Source: Areca catechu | Lineage: Eukaryota > Streptophyta > Magnoliopsida > Arecales > Arecaceae | NCBI GenBank assembly: GCA_021397845.1 | Contig: CM038050.1 | Span: 110,969,891-111,033,890, forward strand | Length of the DNA: 64,000 nt | Reading direction: 5' to 3' | Part shown: positions 32,574 through 44,130 of the stretch, in pieces | Layout of the letters: every line of letters begins with the position of its first letter | How positions within the stretch are numbered: the stretch's first letter is position 1 | Notes under the pieces: model-generated | Database searches by the model: none | Told to the model about the DNA's origin: nothing | What the model saw: the letters and a program-made list of their open reading frames with translations, nothing else | Made by a program: the position numbers and the translations under genes

Positions 32574-34250
32574 TTGATGGCTCATCCCATGAGTACATCC
32601 TTGGTCGAAGGCCAATCTAGTAATAGACCTCTACTCTTCACTGGCACTAATTATTCTTACTGGAAAGCTAGAATGAAAATCTATATACAAGCTATTGATT
32701 TTCAATTATGGAAGGTCATTCTAAAAGGGACACAAATTCTCATGATCAAAATTAATGGCATGGATGTCCTAAAGCCTGAAGAGGACTGGGATGAACACGA
32801 CATGAAGATGGAGGAATTAAATGCCAAAGCAATGAATTTATTATACTGTGCTTTGGATGCTAACGAGTTTAATCAAATTTCCACTTGCTATTCAGCAAGG
32901 AAATTTAGAACAAACGTAAAGTGATCCATGAAGGAACTTCCCAAGTGAAGACTTCGAAAATAAACCTTCTAGTATACAGTTATGAATTGTTTAAAATGGA
33001 ACCTACTGAAACCATCTCTGCCATGTTTACTCGATTTATAGATATTATTAATGGTTTGAAAAGTCTTGGCAGGGTTTATTCAAATGCTGACTTAGTATAG
33101 AAGATCCTTAGATCACTTCCGGACAAGTGGGACCCCAAAGTGACTGCCATCCAGGAACTAGTGAAAGATCTAGACACCTTATCTATAGATGAATTAATGG
33201 GTTCACTCATCACTCATGAATTGGCTATGCAGCACCGAACTGAAGATGATCAAAAGAAAAAGAAAATTATTGCATTCAAGGCTGCATTTGATTCTAAAAG
33301 ACATGATAAGGAATTGGAAGATGACTGCACCTCCTCCGAAGATGATCTAGAAGATGAAGATATCACAATGATCGTGAGGAGATTCAAAAGATTTATGTAA
33401 AAGAAAAAAGGTATATATCATAGAAAATTTTACAAGAAAGGGGATATAGTAAAGATAAGGACAAGGACAAAAAGAAAGAAAAGGAACAAGTCCCTACCTG
33501 CTATGAATGTAAGAAACCGGCACATTCATCCAGATTGTCCACTATTGAAGAAAATCTTCAAGAAGAAGAAAAAAAAGGCGATGGTTGCTACATGGAGCGA
33601 TAGCGAGGAATCCACCTCAACTGAAGAGGAAGAGACCATGAAACTGCTATCTTTGTCTAATGGGTCTCGAAGATGAGGTAACATCCCCTAATGCTCAAAC
33701 AGAATTTACATTTGATGAATTGAATTCTGCTTTTATGATCTATTATCTGAATTCAAAAAGACTGGAATAAAGATTAGATCCTTAAAGAATATCAATGATT
33801 CTTTATTAAAGGAAAAAGAAGTAATTTCAGAAAAGAACTGTATATTGTGAAAGAATTTACATGTCTTTTCTGAAAAGTTTAAAGCTTTGGAAACTGATAA
33901 CAATGCATATCTTGACAAGAACAAAGCTTTAACTATTGAAAACAATGATTTGAAAAAGGAGGTTGAAAAACTCAAGCCACTTGTTGAAAAACTTACTTTA
34001 TCTTCAAATAAGCTTGAGCTAATTTTAAAAGATCAAAGAATTTCTAGAAATAAAGCTAGAATCGATTTTAATTCTTCAATTTCAAATGGAATTTCAGCTA
34101 CTACTTTTGTGATACTAAAAGCTTATGTTCCAAAATTAATATCTCAAAAAGCTTTTGCAACAAATGTTTCTGCTTCTACACCTAAAGCTACATTGTATGT
34201 TCTTAAGAGCTCAAATAGAAAATCTTTTATATCTGCATCTCATGATTAAC
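32574..34250 (+). pseudogene. Copia B gag
   Basis: The ATG at 32574 (or 32577) gives MAHPMSTSLVEGQSSN, then NYSYWKARMKIYIQAIDF and the UBN2-type core. A frameshift near 32915 and a stop near 33099 break it; the open frame 33140-33400 continues (LMGSLITHELAMQHRTEDD). The zinc knuckle is damaged: CYECKKPAH is read near 33500, but the remaining cysteine is lost by a frame change. 33887-34249 encodes a Lys/Glu/Asn-rich coiled coil. The layout matches A and C. Confidence 0.87.
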
Positions 34251-34446
34251 ATCTAGAACTTTAAAATCTGCATCCTTTCCAAATTCTAGAGTTGAATGTT
34301 ATGCATGCAAAGGGTTAGGACATAAAGCTTTTAAATGCCATATCTTTAGAAATGTCAAGACTAAAATAAGAAAGATTTGGGTTCCTAAAGGAACCACCCG
34401 CTAACCTGCAAAGATCCAAGTTAGCTTGAGTACCTAAAAGAACTTC

Positions 34447-34944
34447 TTGATTGTCTTGCAAGAATGTCTTGCAGCTCAAAAATTAAAGAAAAGATGGTAT
34501 CTCGACAATGGCTGTTCAAGGCATATGACGGGTGACAAGGATCAATTTATCACCCTAGAGATGAAAGGAGGTATAGTTACTTTTGAAAATAATGGCAAGG
34601 AAAAAATAATCGAAATTGGTAAGATCAAAATAACCCCTTGTACTTTTATTGAAAATGTATTACTAGTGGATAAATTGAAGCATAATTTGTTAAGCATTAG
34701 TCAATTATGTGATAAAGGCTTCAAGGTTATCTTTGAATCATCTATGTGTATTGTAACAAACTCTCTTGATTCTATCAATAAGTTCATTGGACATAGACTT
34801 GGAAATATTTATGTGGTAGATCTTAATGATCTTGTCATATCAAGTAGTTCCAATCTAGTTGTAATGAATGCTAAGACCAAGGAGTCTTGCTTACTTTGGC
34901 ATAGACGATTATGTCATCTAGCATGCATACTATTGCCATGTTAA
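34447..34944 (+). pseudogene. Copia B protease and pre-integrase region
   Basis: A 165-residue open stretch contains KKRWYLDNGCSRHMTGDKDQ, where the protease active-site DSG reads DNG, a likely inactivating change. Then come VDKLKHNLLSISQLCDKGF and LLWHRRLCHL at the start of the integrase zinc-binding region (GH changed to CH). Confidence 0.87.
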
Positions 34945-35807
34945 TTTCTAAGAATTTGTTAGAGGCATGCCTAAGTTTAAAGTAGACTTTAATCATGTTT
35001 GTGACGCATGCCAAATAGGCAAACAAACTAGGGGCAGCTTTAAATTCAAAAATATGATTTCAACTACTAGACCCTTGAGCTACTTCACATGGACTTATTT
35101 GGACCAACTAGGACCATAAGCCTAAGTGGTATGAAATATGCTCTTGTGATAGTAGATGATTTTTCTAGATTTACTTGGATTTTGTTTATTGCTCACAAAG
35201 ATGAAACCTTTAAAATTTTGAAAATTTCATAAAAAGGTTTCAAATCAAAAAAATCTTTCAATAGTTTCAATTAGAAGTGATCTAGGTACCGAATTTGAAA
35301 ATCAATTTTCGATGATTATTACATAGAAAATGGCATTGATCACAACTTCTCCGCTCCAAGGACACCATAACAAAATGGTATTGTAGAGAAGAAAAATAGG
35401 ACTTTAGAAGAGATGGCCCAAACAATATTATGTGAAGGCAATCTTCCAAGGTACTTTGGGCAGAAGTGGTGAACAATGCTTGTTATATTTTGAACATTTT
35501 GATCCGTCCTATTTTAAAGAAAATCCACTATGAGCTTTGGAATGAAAAGAAACCTAACATCAATTATTTTCATGTATTTGGTTGTAAATGCTTTGTGCTT
35601 AACAATGATAAAGATAATCTAAAAAAATTTGATGCTAAATTTGATAAAGCGATTTTCCTTAGTTATTCATTGCATAGCAAAGCATATAAAGTATTTAATA
35701 AAAGAACTCTTACCATAAAAGAATCTATGCATGTTAGTTTTGATGAAACTAACCCTTCACCTTCTAAGAAAGAAGAGTGCATAGACAATGATGTAGGTAC
35801 ACTTTAA
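34945..35807 (+). pseudogene. Copia B integrase
   Basis: A degenerate catalytic core (VIVDDFSRFTWILFIAHKDE near 35145-35205) is followed by several frameshifts and stops up to about 35465. The integrase C-terminal part is open at 35466-35807 (YELWNEKKPNINYFHVFGCK, FDAKFDKAIFLSYS, SMHVSFDETN). These are standard copia integrase motifs. Confidence 0.87.
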
Positions 35808-35859
35808 AAAGAAATGGAAGACATGAGCATACAAGAAAGACCAATCGATGAAAGAGAAG

Positions 35860-37519
35860 AAATGGTAAGGATCATGCTGATCTACCAAGAAAATGGAGGT
35901 ATGTAACTTCTCATCTAAGAGAATTAATTATTGGTGATCCTTCAAAAGGTATTAGGACTAGGTCATCACATAGAGATGCACATGATTACCTAGCTTTTGT
36001 ATCACAAATAGAACCTCATACCTTAGAAGAAGCTAAATTTGATCTAAACTGGATGATGGCCATGCATGAAGAACTAAATCAGTTGAAAGAAATAAGGTAT
36101 GGACTTTAGTTGAAAGACCATCCAATCATAGGAACCAAATGAGTTTATAGAAATAAGTTAGATGAACAAGGAAATATAGTAAGAAACAAAGCTAGATTAC
36201 TGGCTAAAGGATATAACCAACAAGAGGGTATAGATTTTAATGAAACATATGCACCTGTAGCAAGATTAGAAGCCATTAGATTACTTGCATTTGCTTGCTA
36301 CATGAATTTCAAACTTTTTCAAATGGATGTGAAAAGTATATTTTTAAATGTTTATATCCGAACAAGTTTTTGTAGAACAACCACTAGGTTTTGAAGATCA
36401 TATTTTCCAAATCATGTGTTTAAACTAAATAAAATATTATATGGTTTGAAACAAGCACCTAAAGCCTGGTATGATAGACTTAGCACTTTCTTGATTGAAA
36501 ATAATTTTTCAAGAGGAAATGTTGACAAAACTCTTTTCATCAAGAAAAAAAATAATGATTTATTAGTTGTATAGATTTATATTGATGATATTATATTTGG
36601 TGAAACTAATGAAACTCTTTGTAGAGAATTTGTTAAGTTAATGCAAGGAGAATTTGAAATGAGCCTAATGGGTGAACTTAACTACTTCCTTGGACTTCAA
36701 GTAAAACAAACAAAAGAAGGAATCTTCATTAACCAAGCCAAGTACACCAAAGAAATAGTCAAAAAGTTTGATATGGAGTCAAGCAAACAAATGAGCACAC
36801 CCATGAGCCCAACTTGTAGATTGGATGAAAACGAAGATGGATCCAACATTGATCAAAAGCTCTATAGAGGTATGATCAGATTCTTATTATACTTAACTGT
36901 AAGTATACATGATATCTTGTATAGCGTATGTGTATATGCTAGATTCCAGTCTAATCCTAAAGAATCATATATGCTTGCTATTAAAAGGATTATCAAATAT
37001 TTGGAAGGTACAAGCAATCTAGGTCTTTGGTTTTCAAAACATTCTTCATTGAATTAATTGGATTTTTGGATGCTCATTATGCTGGTTGTAAAATTGATAG
37101 AAAAAGCACTAGCGGCACATGCCAATTTCTAGGGTTGAGTTTAATCTCATGGCACTGTAAGAAATAAAACTCGGTAGCACTATCTACTATTGAGATAGAA
37201 TATGTTGCTATAGGGAGTTGTTGTGCACAAGTATTATGGATTAAAAAATAACTAGAAGACTTTAGTGTTACACAATCTAAAATTCCAATCAAATATGATA
37301 ACACAAGTGCTATAAATTTGACAAAAAACCCAATTCAGCATTCTATAACTAAACACAGAAATTAGACACCATTTTATTAGAGATCATGTTTTGAATGGTG
37401 ACATTGAACTAGAGTTTATCCTAACTGAGAACCAACTTGCTGACATTTTCATTAAGCCACTCAATCAGGATAGATTTAAAATGATTAGAGGAGAATTAGG
37501 TCTTTGTGATCCTTTCTAG
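35860..37519 (+). pseudogene. Copia B reverse transcriptase and RNase H
   Basis: The reverse transcriptase begins near 35895 (LIIGDPSKGIRTR, DYLAFVSQIEPH), with ARLLAKGYNQQEGIDFNETY near 36190 and catalytic YIDD at 36578-36589, two codons after an in-frame TAG at 36572. The open frame 36641-37057 carries MGELNYFLGLQVKQTKEGIF to the RNase H border. RNase H runs to 37519 with GCKIDRKSTSGTCQFL and ends LGLCDPF. At least five stops or frameshifts are present. Confidence 0.9.
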
Positions 37520-37669
37520 GTTTTCTTAATCTAATTCCTTCAAAATTAAGAAAAAATTATCTAGAAAACCTCCTACATCAATTCAAGTTCTTTGAAAAAC
37601 TTTCCTTGAGATTTTATCGAAATAATTTTAATTTATGAATCATTTCAACTTTTGTGGAAAGTTTCTATT

Positions 37670-37785
37670 CGAGTTGACTCGGGCAATTTGGCTTGGGCGA
37701 GCTGACTCGAATCTCTGTTGTTTAGTTTTTGCTCTGGTCGAGGTGACTCGGGCAATTTAGGGTTATTAGAGCCGACTCGGATGTG
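37670..37785 (+). repeat. GCCGACTC motif cluster between pol and ORF3 of B
   Basis: Five variants (GAGTTGACTCGG, GAGCTGACTCG, GAGGTGACTCGG, GAGCCGACTCGG) occur in 115 bp, upstream of the ORF3 ATG at 37944. They match the motif type of B's own LTR, not those of A or C. Confidence 0.65.
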
Positions 37786-39242
37786 AGCAAATAGTTTTTA
37801 ATAGAGCCATGCAATTTTATCTAAACTTTTTTGCTCTTTATTCTCGTTCTAAACCCTAAAACTCCACTTAAAACCTCTAGCAAAACCTAGAAATCTTCTT
37901 CCTCAAGCTCCCATTCCACATTTCCTCCCATAAGTGTTGGAATGGTACCAAAAATGGTGATTGGGAAGAGATCCAAAAGAGCTGCACCCTCAGTGGAAGT
38001 AGAAAGAAGAATAAAGCGTCAGTAAGAGAAGCCGACTCGAGCAGTTGAGAGGGAAGAAGAAGAAACAGAATAGTTGGCCTCTACTCACTCACCAAGACAG
38101 GTGATGTCAATGTCTCTTCTCACATAGATAGGTGATGTCAAGTAAAATCGGACTGTTACTAGTGGTAGAAAGATTATCTTCAAGTTTCTTGAAGAAAGTG
38201 GATTGAAATTGGGGATATTGATGAACAAGGCTGGACATTCTTTTTCTCTCTGAATTTATATACATATCCAACCCTTGTTAGGAGTATTCTAGGAAAAAAA
38301 CCCTCAGACGAAATTGAAACCCCAACAATTGAAACTATGTAAAGGGGAAAGTGGATTATAGTGACAGAGGAAAAGGGCTTAGCACCAATGTTGAAAATGC
38401 TGTTGAAGGAACTAAGCAACTTAATGTTTTGAAGGATAGAGAGGAACAAAACCCTCAAAAAACAATACTGGGTAGGTAAGATGTTAGTGGAGTAGGAATT
38501 GTAAATGGTAAACACTTTCTTAGAAATGAGATACTCCATAAACTTTAATTAGTAGAATATTTCTTCCAAGGACTGGCATATTGATTGGTAAGGAACGTGA
38601 CCTCAGCTTTGTGGGAACCATATCAATCAGGGGGAGGCACTAAATCTACTCTATATCATGATAATGCAAATAATGGAAGCTGTTCAAAAAGTAAGGCTGG
38701 TTCACCTTTACGTAGTGGTTCTAACTTTATTGTTTCAAGCCTTAGAATTAGTTTAGAGGGGAAGATGGTAAACCCCTTCATCACACGATACCTACACTTC
38801 CCAAAAATCTCTACTCCGAATGGGATATATCCTTAGTGAAGGGATGTGGAAGAAGAAGGGAACTAAAGAGAGGAGCAAGAGCAGCCTCCACCCAGCAGTA
38901 GCAGTAGTACTAAGGACAGTGAAAGTGAAGACCTTCCGAGGGAGATCTCCACTGTAGGGCCTTTAGCACCTGAGCACATTGTTGATGTTCCAGTTGGCAC
39001 TTCTATTGACTTTGCTAGCATTTCTGAGCTAGCTGAGACTACTATACCTAAGTTTGCACCTTTGGAGACTGAGCACATTGATTATCCTCTACCAGCATTT
39101 CAACCTATGCTAGATACTACTTATGTTCCTCCTGTACCTTCAATTCAGGATCTATTTACTCACCCTACTATTACTTCAGTGACACAGGACTTCATAGCAT
39201 TGCAGATGAAGTCACTGATAGAATCTTTGACTGCTTCTTTGG

Positions 39243-41035
39243 TGATGCGGGACAACAGGGGGCTAGAGAGGAGGATCGAACGGTGAGCCTAGAAGTCACC
39301 TAGATTAGGTTTCTAATTTTCTTTGATTTCTAATTTGAAGGCAAAGGAATAATGAGGATGGAAGACAGGGTTCTTTTTCTCATGGACATTGAAACTCCCA
39401 CTAATGAGAGACCTCTCACCTCTAGGGCATTCCACCCTCCTCGATACTTGGAGGCGTTAGGGTGAATCATAAGGAACATGAAGGTGGTAGAAAAAGGTGG
39501 AATGGGGATACTGGGCATGACCTCATATCATGTCCTGGGATTGGGCCTCACACCCTCTCCTCACGGAGCAGAAGAAGAATCACTCTTCTCGAAAACAAAA
39601 ATTCTATTCATCAATTATTTTACAAGAAGGATTGGAGCCTATTTTATAGATACCAAGCCATTTTGAAATTCAAATTCGAAATTCAAAATAACAAAAAATA
39701 AGGGAGAAAATAGTGGGCGTGTCTCCAAGAAGAGGGGCAGCATTTATGGAGGAAAATGTGGACCGTTCAAATTCGAATTCAAATTTCTCATCTGCTCTGA
39801 GATTTGCACAAAAAATTCCCTGCTCTAAAATTTGTGCAGGTTGTTTCTACTCTGAGATCCATGCAGAAGAAAACTCTTCTCTATGATCGTGGAATAGGGG
39901 CGGATGGGGAAGAGGGCTTGGAGGCTTTGCCGGCGTCAATGTTGGGGAAGGCAGCGGCATGATCGGTGGCTAGGGAAAGGTGGCGGCACAATGGCGGCAC
40001 GGCTGAGACGGCGGACACGGCAGAGATGGCAGTAGGGAGGGAGGCGGCCATGAAGCGGACAGTGTCCATGGGTGGTTCAAACTACTCAGAAGCCGGTGGT
40101 TTGGCCGTGGATCTTCTGAATGGGGGGGAGCGGCGATGGAGCAGGGCAGTGATCAGCAACATGGCAGAGAGGGTGCAGCATGGGCAGAGCAGCAGGGGGC
40201 GGACGTCCATGGGTTGAGAGGCGGAGTGGGATGATGCTCGGGATGGCTGGCAGTGATGAAGTTCTCCTCGAATCTAAGGAGGAGAAAGCAACAGTTGGCG
40301 GCTGCTGGGTGTTGACGGTCGACAGCTGTTGGGTGGGTGAGATGATGGCGGGGTGGATGTCGATGGCGAAGACGTCCGCGATGCGGGACTGTAGGATGGG
40401 GCGTCGGTGAAGCGGCTGTAGTGGGTCAGACTTTGGATGGAGACCGCGGCACGGTCGGGATGGTAGCCGGTGAAGTTGGCAGCGGTTGGTGACGGTAGCC
40501 GGGAGGAGTTTCGATGGGACTGCTTTGCACGGATCTACAGCATAGAGGAAAGATGGCCGGTTTGCTTAGGGGAAAACGGCTAATGGAGGGGCTGAGGACG
40601 TCGATGGTCATGCGGTGGTCGATGCGGCGGCATTTGCGGTGATGTCAGAGGATCGGTGAGAAGGTGAGGGCATTAGTGCGTTCCTGCTTGCAGGTGGCCA
40701 ACGGAGAATGGAGAAGTGGTGGAGTTGGTGGATCTGACAGAGGTGGTGGGTGACGTGAGGTGGGTGACCAGCCGGAGGGAGGGGGAGGTCCGATTTGGTT
40801 TGGAAAATGGCCGGTAGGGCCTCAATTGGTGGGGTCGGATGGAGGACGGGAGGAAAAATCAAAGTTCTAGGAGTTCTGGGAGGAGGGATGACAGGGATAG
40901 CATAGGGATAGTTCGAGGATATGTCTGGAATAAAACTAGAATAACAAGAATAGCTGGAATAAAAAAATTTGAAATAAAATATAAAAATCTAGAAAAGAAG
41001 AAAGAAAACCCGGATGGGTTTTGATGTCCCCATCT
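39243..41035 (-). repeat. E4 3' LTR
   Basis: It ends TCCCGCATCA at 39243 in element orientation and pairs with 41155-42920. A TATAAAATA box on the minus strand lies at 39648-39640, followed by CTTGTAAA and GATGAAT. About 39890-40860 is markedly GC- and CpG-rich compared with its surroundings. ORFs here are compositional. Confidence 0.87.
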
Positions 41036-41154
41036 TCCCCTGAGGTGGGAAAAACTAGACTACGTCGAGTCGGGCTCGCTGCATTCTTTTTTTTTTCTCC
41101 TTTTTTTTTTTTTTTTTCCTAACCCTAATCCTCTCCTGCTTTGATACCAAAAAT
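41036..41154 (-). other. E4 interior: polypurine tract, homopolymer runs, primer site
   Basis: On the minus strand the polypurine tract AGGGGAAGA lies at 41043-41035 next to the 3' LTR. Two A-rich homopolymer runs occupy the middle (about 41087-41117). The primer site TGGTATCAAAGC (one mismatch to the usual TGGTATCAGAGC) is at 41149-41138, next to the 5' LTR. Nothing else fits in 119 bp. Confidence 0.82.
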
Positions 41155-42920
41155 TGATGCGGGATAATGGGGGCCTAGAGAGGAGGATCGAATGGTGAGC
41201 CTAGAAGTCACCTAGATTAGGGTATCCTAATTTTTTTTGATTTTCTAATTTGATGGCGAAGGAATAATAGGGATGGAAGACAGGGATCTGGATCTCATGG
41301 ACCTTGAAACACACACTAACGAAGAGACCTCTCACCTCTAGGGCATTCCACCCTCCTTGATACTTGGAGGCGTTAGGGTGAATCACAAGGAACATGAAGG
41401 GGTAGAAAATGTGGAATAGGGATAACTGGGCATGACCTCACATCATGTCCTGGGATTGGGTCTCACACCCTCTCCTCATGGAATGGAAGAAGAATCACTC
41501 TTCTCGAAACAATAATTTCATTCATCTATTGTTTTTACAAGAAGGATTGGAGCCTATTTTATAGACACCAAGCCATTTTGAAATTCAAATTCAAAATTCA
41601 AAATAACAAAATAAGGAGAGAAAATAGTGGGCATCTCCCCATGAAGAGGGGCGGCATTTGTGGAGGAAAATGTGGACCCGTTCAAATTTGAATTCAAATT
41701 TCTCCTTTACTCTTAGATCTACATAGAAAATTCCCTGCTCTGAAATTTGTGCAGGTTGTTTCTACTCTGAGATCCGTGTAGAAGAAAACTCTTCTTTATG
41801 ACCGTGGAACAAGGGCAGATGGGGAAGAGGGCTTGGAGGCTTTGCCGGCATCAATGTTATGGAAGGCGATGGCACGGTCGGTGGCTGGGGAAAGGTGGTG
41901 GCATAGCGGCGGCACGACCAATACGGTGGACACGACAGAGATGGCGGCAGGGAGGGAGGTAGCCATGGAGTGGACGGTGTTCATGGGTGGTTCGAACGGC
42001 TCAAAAGGTGGTGACCTGGCCATGGGTCTTCCAAACGGGAGGGAGCAATGGTGGAGCAGGGTGGCGGTCGGTGGCATGGCGGAGAGGGCGTAGCATGGGC
42101 AAAGCAATAGTGGGTAGACAGCCATGGGTGGAGGGGCGGAGTGGGACGATGTTCGGGATAGCTGGCAATGATGAAGTTCTCCTCCGATCTGAGGAGGAGA
42201 AAGCGACGGTCGACGACTACTGGGTGGGTGAGAAGATTGCGTGGTGGATGTCGACGGCAAAGATGTCCACGATGTGAGACTGGAGGATGGGTCATCGGTG
42301 AAGCAGCTGCAGGGGGGTCGGACTTTGGACAGAGACCGCGGCACGATCAGGATGGTAGCTGGTGAAGTTGGCGGTAGCTGGTGATGGTAGCCATGAGGAG
42401 TTTCGATGGGATGGCTTTGCACGGATCTGTAGCACAGAGGAAAGATGGCCGGTTTGCTTGGGGAAAATGGCCAATGAAGGGGCTATGGACGTCGATGGTT
42501 AGGCAGCGGTCGATGCGGCGGCGTCTGCAATGATGTCAGTGCATCGATGAGAAGGCGAGGGCGGCGATGGGTTCCTGCTCGCAGGTGGCAATGGAGAATG
42601 GAGGAGCGGTGGAGTTGGTGGATCTGACGAAGGCGGTGGTGACGTGAGGTGGGTGACCTGCTAAAGGGAGGTCCGATTTGGCTTGGAAAATGGCCGACGG
42701 GGCCTCAGTCGGTGGGGTCGGACAGACAGACAGGAAGAAAAATGGAAGTTTTGGGAGTTCTGGGAGGAGAAGATGACAGGGATAACCTCGGGATAGTTCG
42801 GGGATAAGTCTGGAATAAAACTAGAATAACGGGAATAGCTGGAAAAAAAAAACTGAAATAAAATTTAAAAATCTAGAAAAGAAAGAAAGAAAATTTGGAT
42901 GGGTTTTGATGTCCCCATCA
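41155..42920 (-). repeat. E4 5' LTR
   Basis: In element orientation it starts TGATGGGGACATC at 42920 and ends ATCCCGCATCA at 41155. It shares the GC-rich U3 (about 41810-42750) with its partner. The TATA/CTTGTAAA/GATGAATG block is at 41566-41517. The longest ORF (42422-41796, 208 residues) is Ser/Pro/His-rich, lies in U3, and is broken in the other LTR, so it is not called as a gene. Confidence 0.87.
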
Positions 42921-43484
42921 TTGGCTACTGTGTTGGTGTGTTTCGCCAATCAGTGGACTATAGATTGGATCATATTGATTGTGAGGTCAGGGAGTTGAGA
43001 GGCAGAGTTGAATCACTGGAGACCTCCAGACCTACATCTCAGCCTGATCTGCGACCTATCATTGATACCATATCATCTGGTTTTGATTCAATCAAGAAAT
43101 CCATTGATCAAACTTTGGAAGAACTCAGAATAGAGCTAAGGGAGATAAAGTTCGAAATGGGTTCATTGGAATAGGCGAAGAAGGAGGAAGATTATACAAG
43201 GGGCATAAGTATCCTAAGGTCAGAATTTGAAAGATTGCACGGTTCTGCTGAAGCTTTTGTAAATGCGCAAGCTGCTTAGTTAATTGCTTTAAACACTAAG
43301 GTGAAGAAGCTTCATGAAAGGATGGAGGTGGTTTAATTTCAATTTGATCAACTCAAAACCACTGTTATTGCAGCATTTGCCACTCCTGTACCAAGACCTG
43401 TACCTACACCTGGACCTACCTCTACTACACATCCTAGGCAGCCAGCTCCTCATCTTAGGCCCCAAGGTTCTGAATCACAATAGC

Positions 43485-44130
43485 ATCTATACGACCTTTT
43501 AGGCCACCTAATACTACTTAGCTAGATATAGACAATGACTAATTGTACTGCTTTTAATTTCTTGCAACTTGTATTAAAAACTTTGAATGAAATGAAAGCA
43601 CTTTTGTTGACATGTTTTCTGTGTTTGAATTGGATTGTGCAATATCTTGCAATCACATCTTCAATTGTACAATGCTAATCTGATAAATTTTAATTAGAAT
43701 ATCAAAGTTAAGAAGAGAAAGTGAAATTATTTCAAACAAACTTAATCAACTTTCTCATTCTATCATAACAATTGAGCTTTATTTGAATACCTTTTTGATC
43801 ATTGACAAAAAGGTGGAGAACATTAAGATTGCATGAAAAATACTTATAACTATTTGAGAATATACAAAAAGGAGGAGAATATATTTGACTAAGCATGAAA
43901 TTGTTTCAAAATTTTCAAATCATCAGAAAGGGGGAGCAAATTATTTTGAATGGCCTAGCTCAACACTTGCAATTTGCTCTGATTGCTTTACAAATTTGGC
44001 TCAAGAATTTGCTCTAATACTTACAATTTTGAGCTGTGATACTTTGTGTTTGTGCTAGTTCTGATACTTTGAAACATACAAGCTTTATACTCTAATACAT
44101 ATAAAAGCACTAACACTAATACTATATAGT
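43485..44130 (+). other. Copia B 3' UTR before C
   Basis: AT-rich non-coding sequence after ORF3, cut by C at 44131 and resumed at 55083-55207. It contains repeated short phrases such as AAAGGNGGAG (43809, 43868, 43928) that resemble polypurine tracts. No gene is seen. Confidence 0.65.

Larger units (their letters stand above)
39243..42920 (-). mobile_element. E4: LTR element with about 120 bp of interior, in copia B ORF3
   Basis: Two LTRs of 1793 and 1766 bp are separated by only 119 bp, which hold a polypurine tract at one end and a primer-binding site at the other on the minus strand. TTGG flanks both ends (39239-39242 and 42921-42924), an imperfect or 4-bp duplication. No gag or pol is present, so it depends on another element entirely. 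The LTR ends and core promoter match E3 and E5. Confidence 0.87.
37944..43484 (+). pseudogene. Copia B ORF3, split by E4
   Basis: The ATG at 37944 starts MVPKMVIGKRSKRAA, then a basic stretch. A degenerate conserved block at 38120-38580 (RGKWIIVTEEKG) corresponds to KGKRVIVNEES in A. An acidic, proline-rich linker follows (38880-39240). E4 interrupts at 39243-42920. Beyond it, 42925-43270 encodes a clear coiled coil (DHIDCEVRELRGRVESLE, IKKSIDQTLEELRIEL), then a Pro/Thr-rich tail to a stop near 43482. Same location and domain order as in A; the function is unknown. Confidence 0.75.

Noticed and set aside
41796..42422. 208-residue minus-strand ORF as a possible gene
   Set aside because: It lies in the U3 of the E4 5' LTR, is low-complexity, and is broken in the partner LTR. 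GC-rich sequence gives long chance ORFs.
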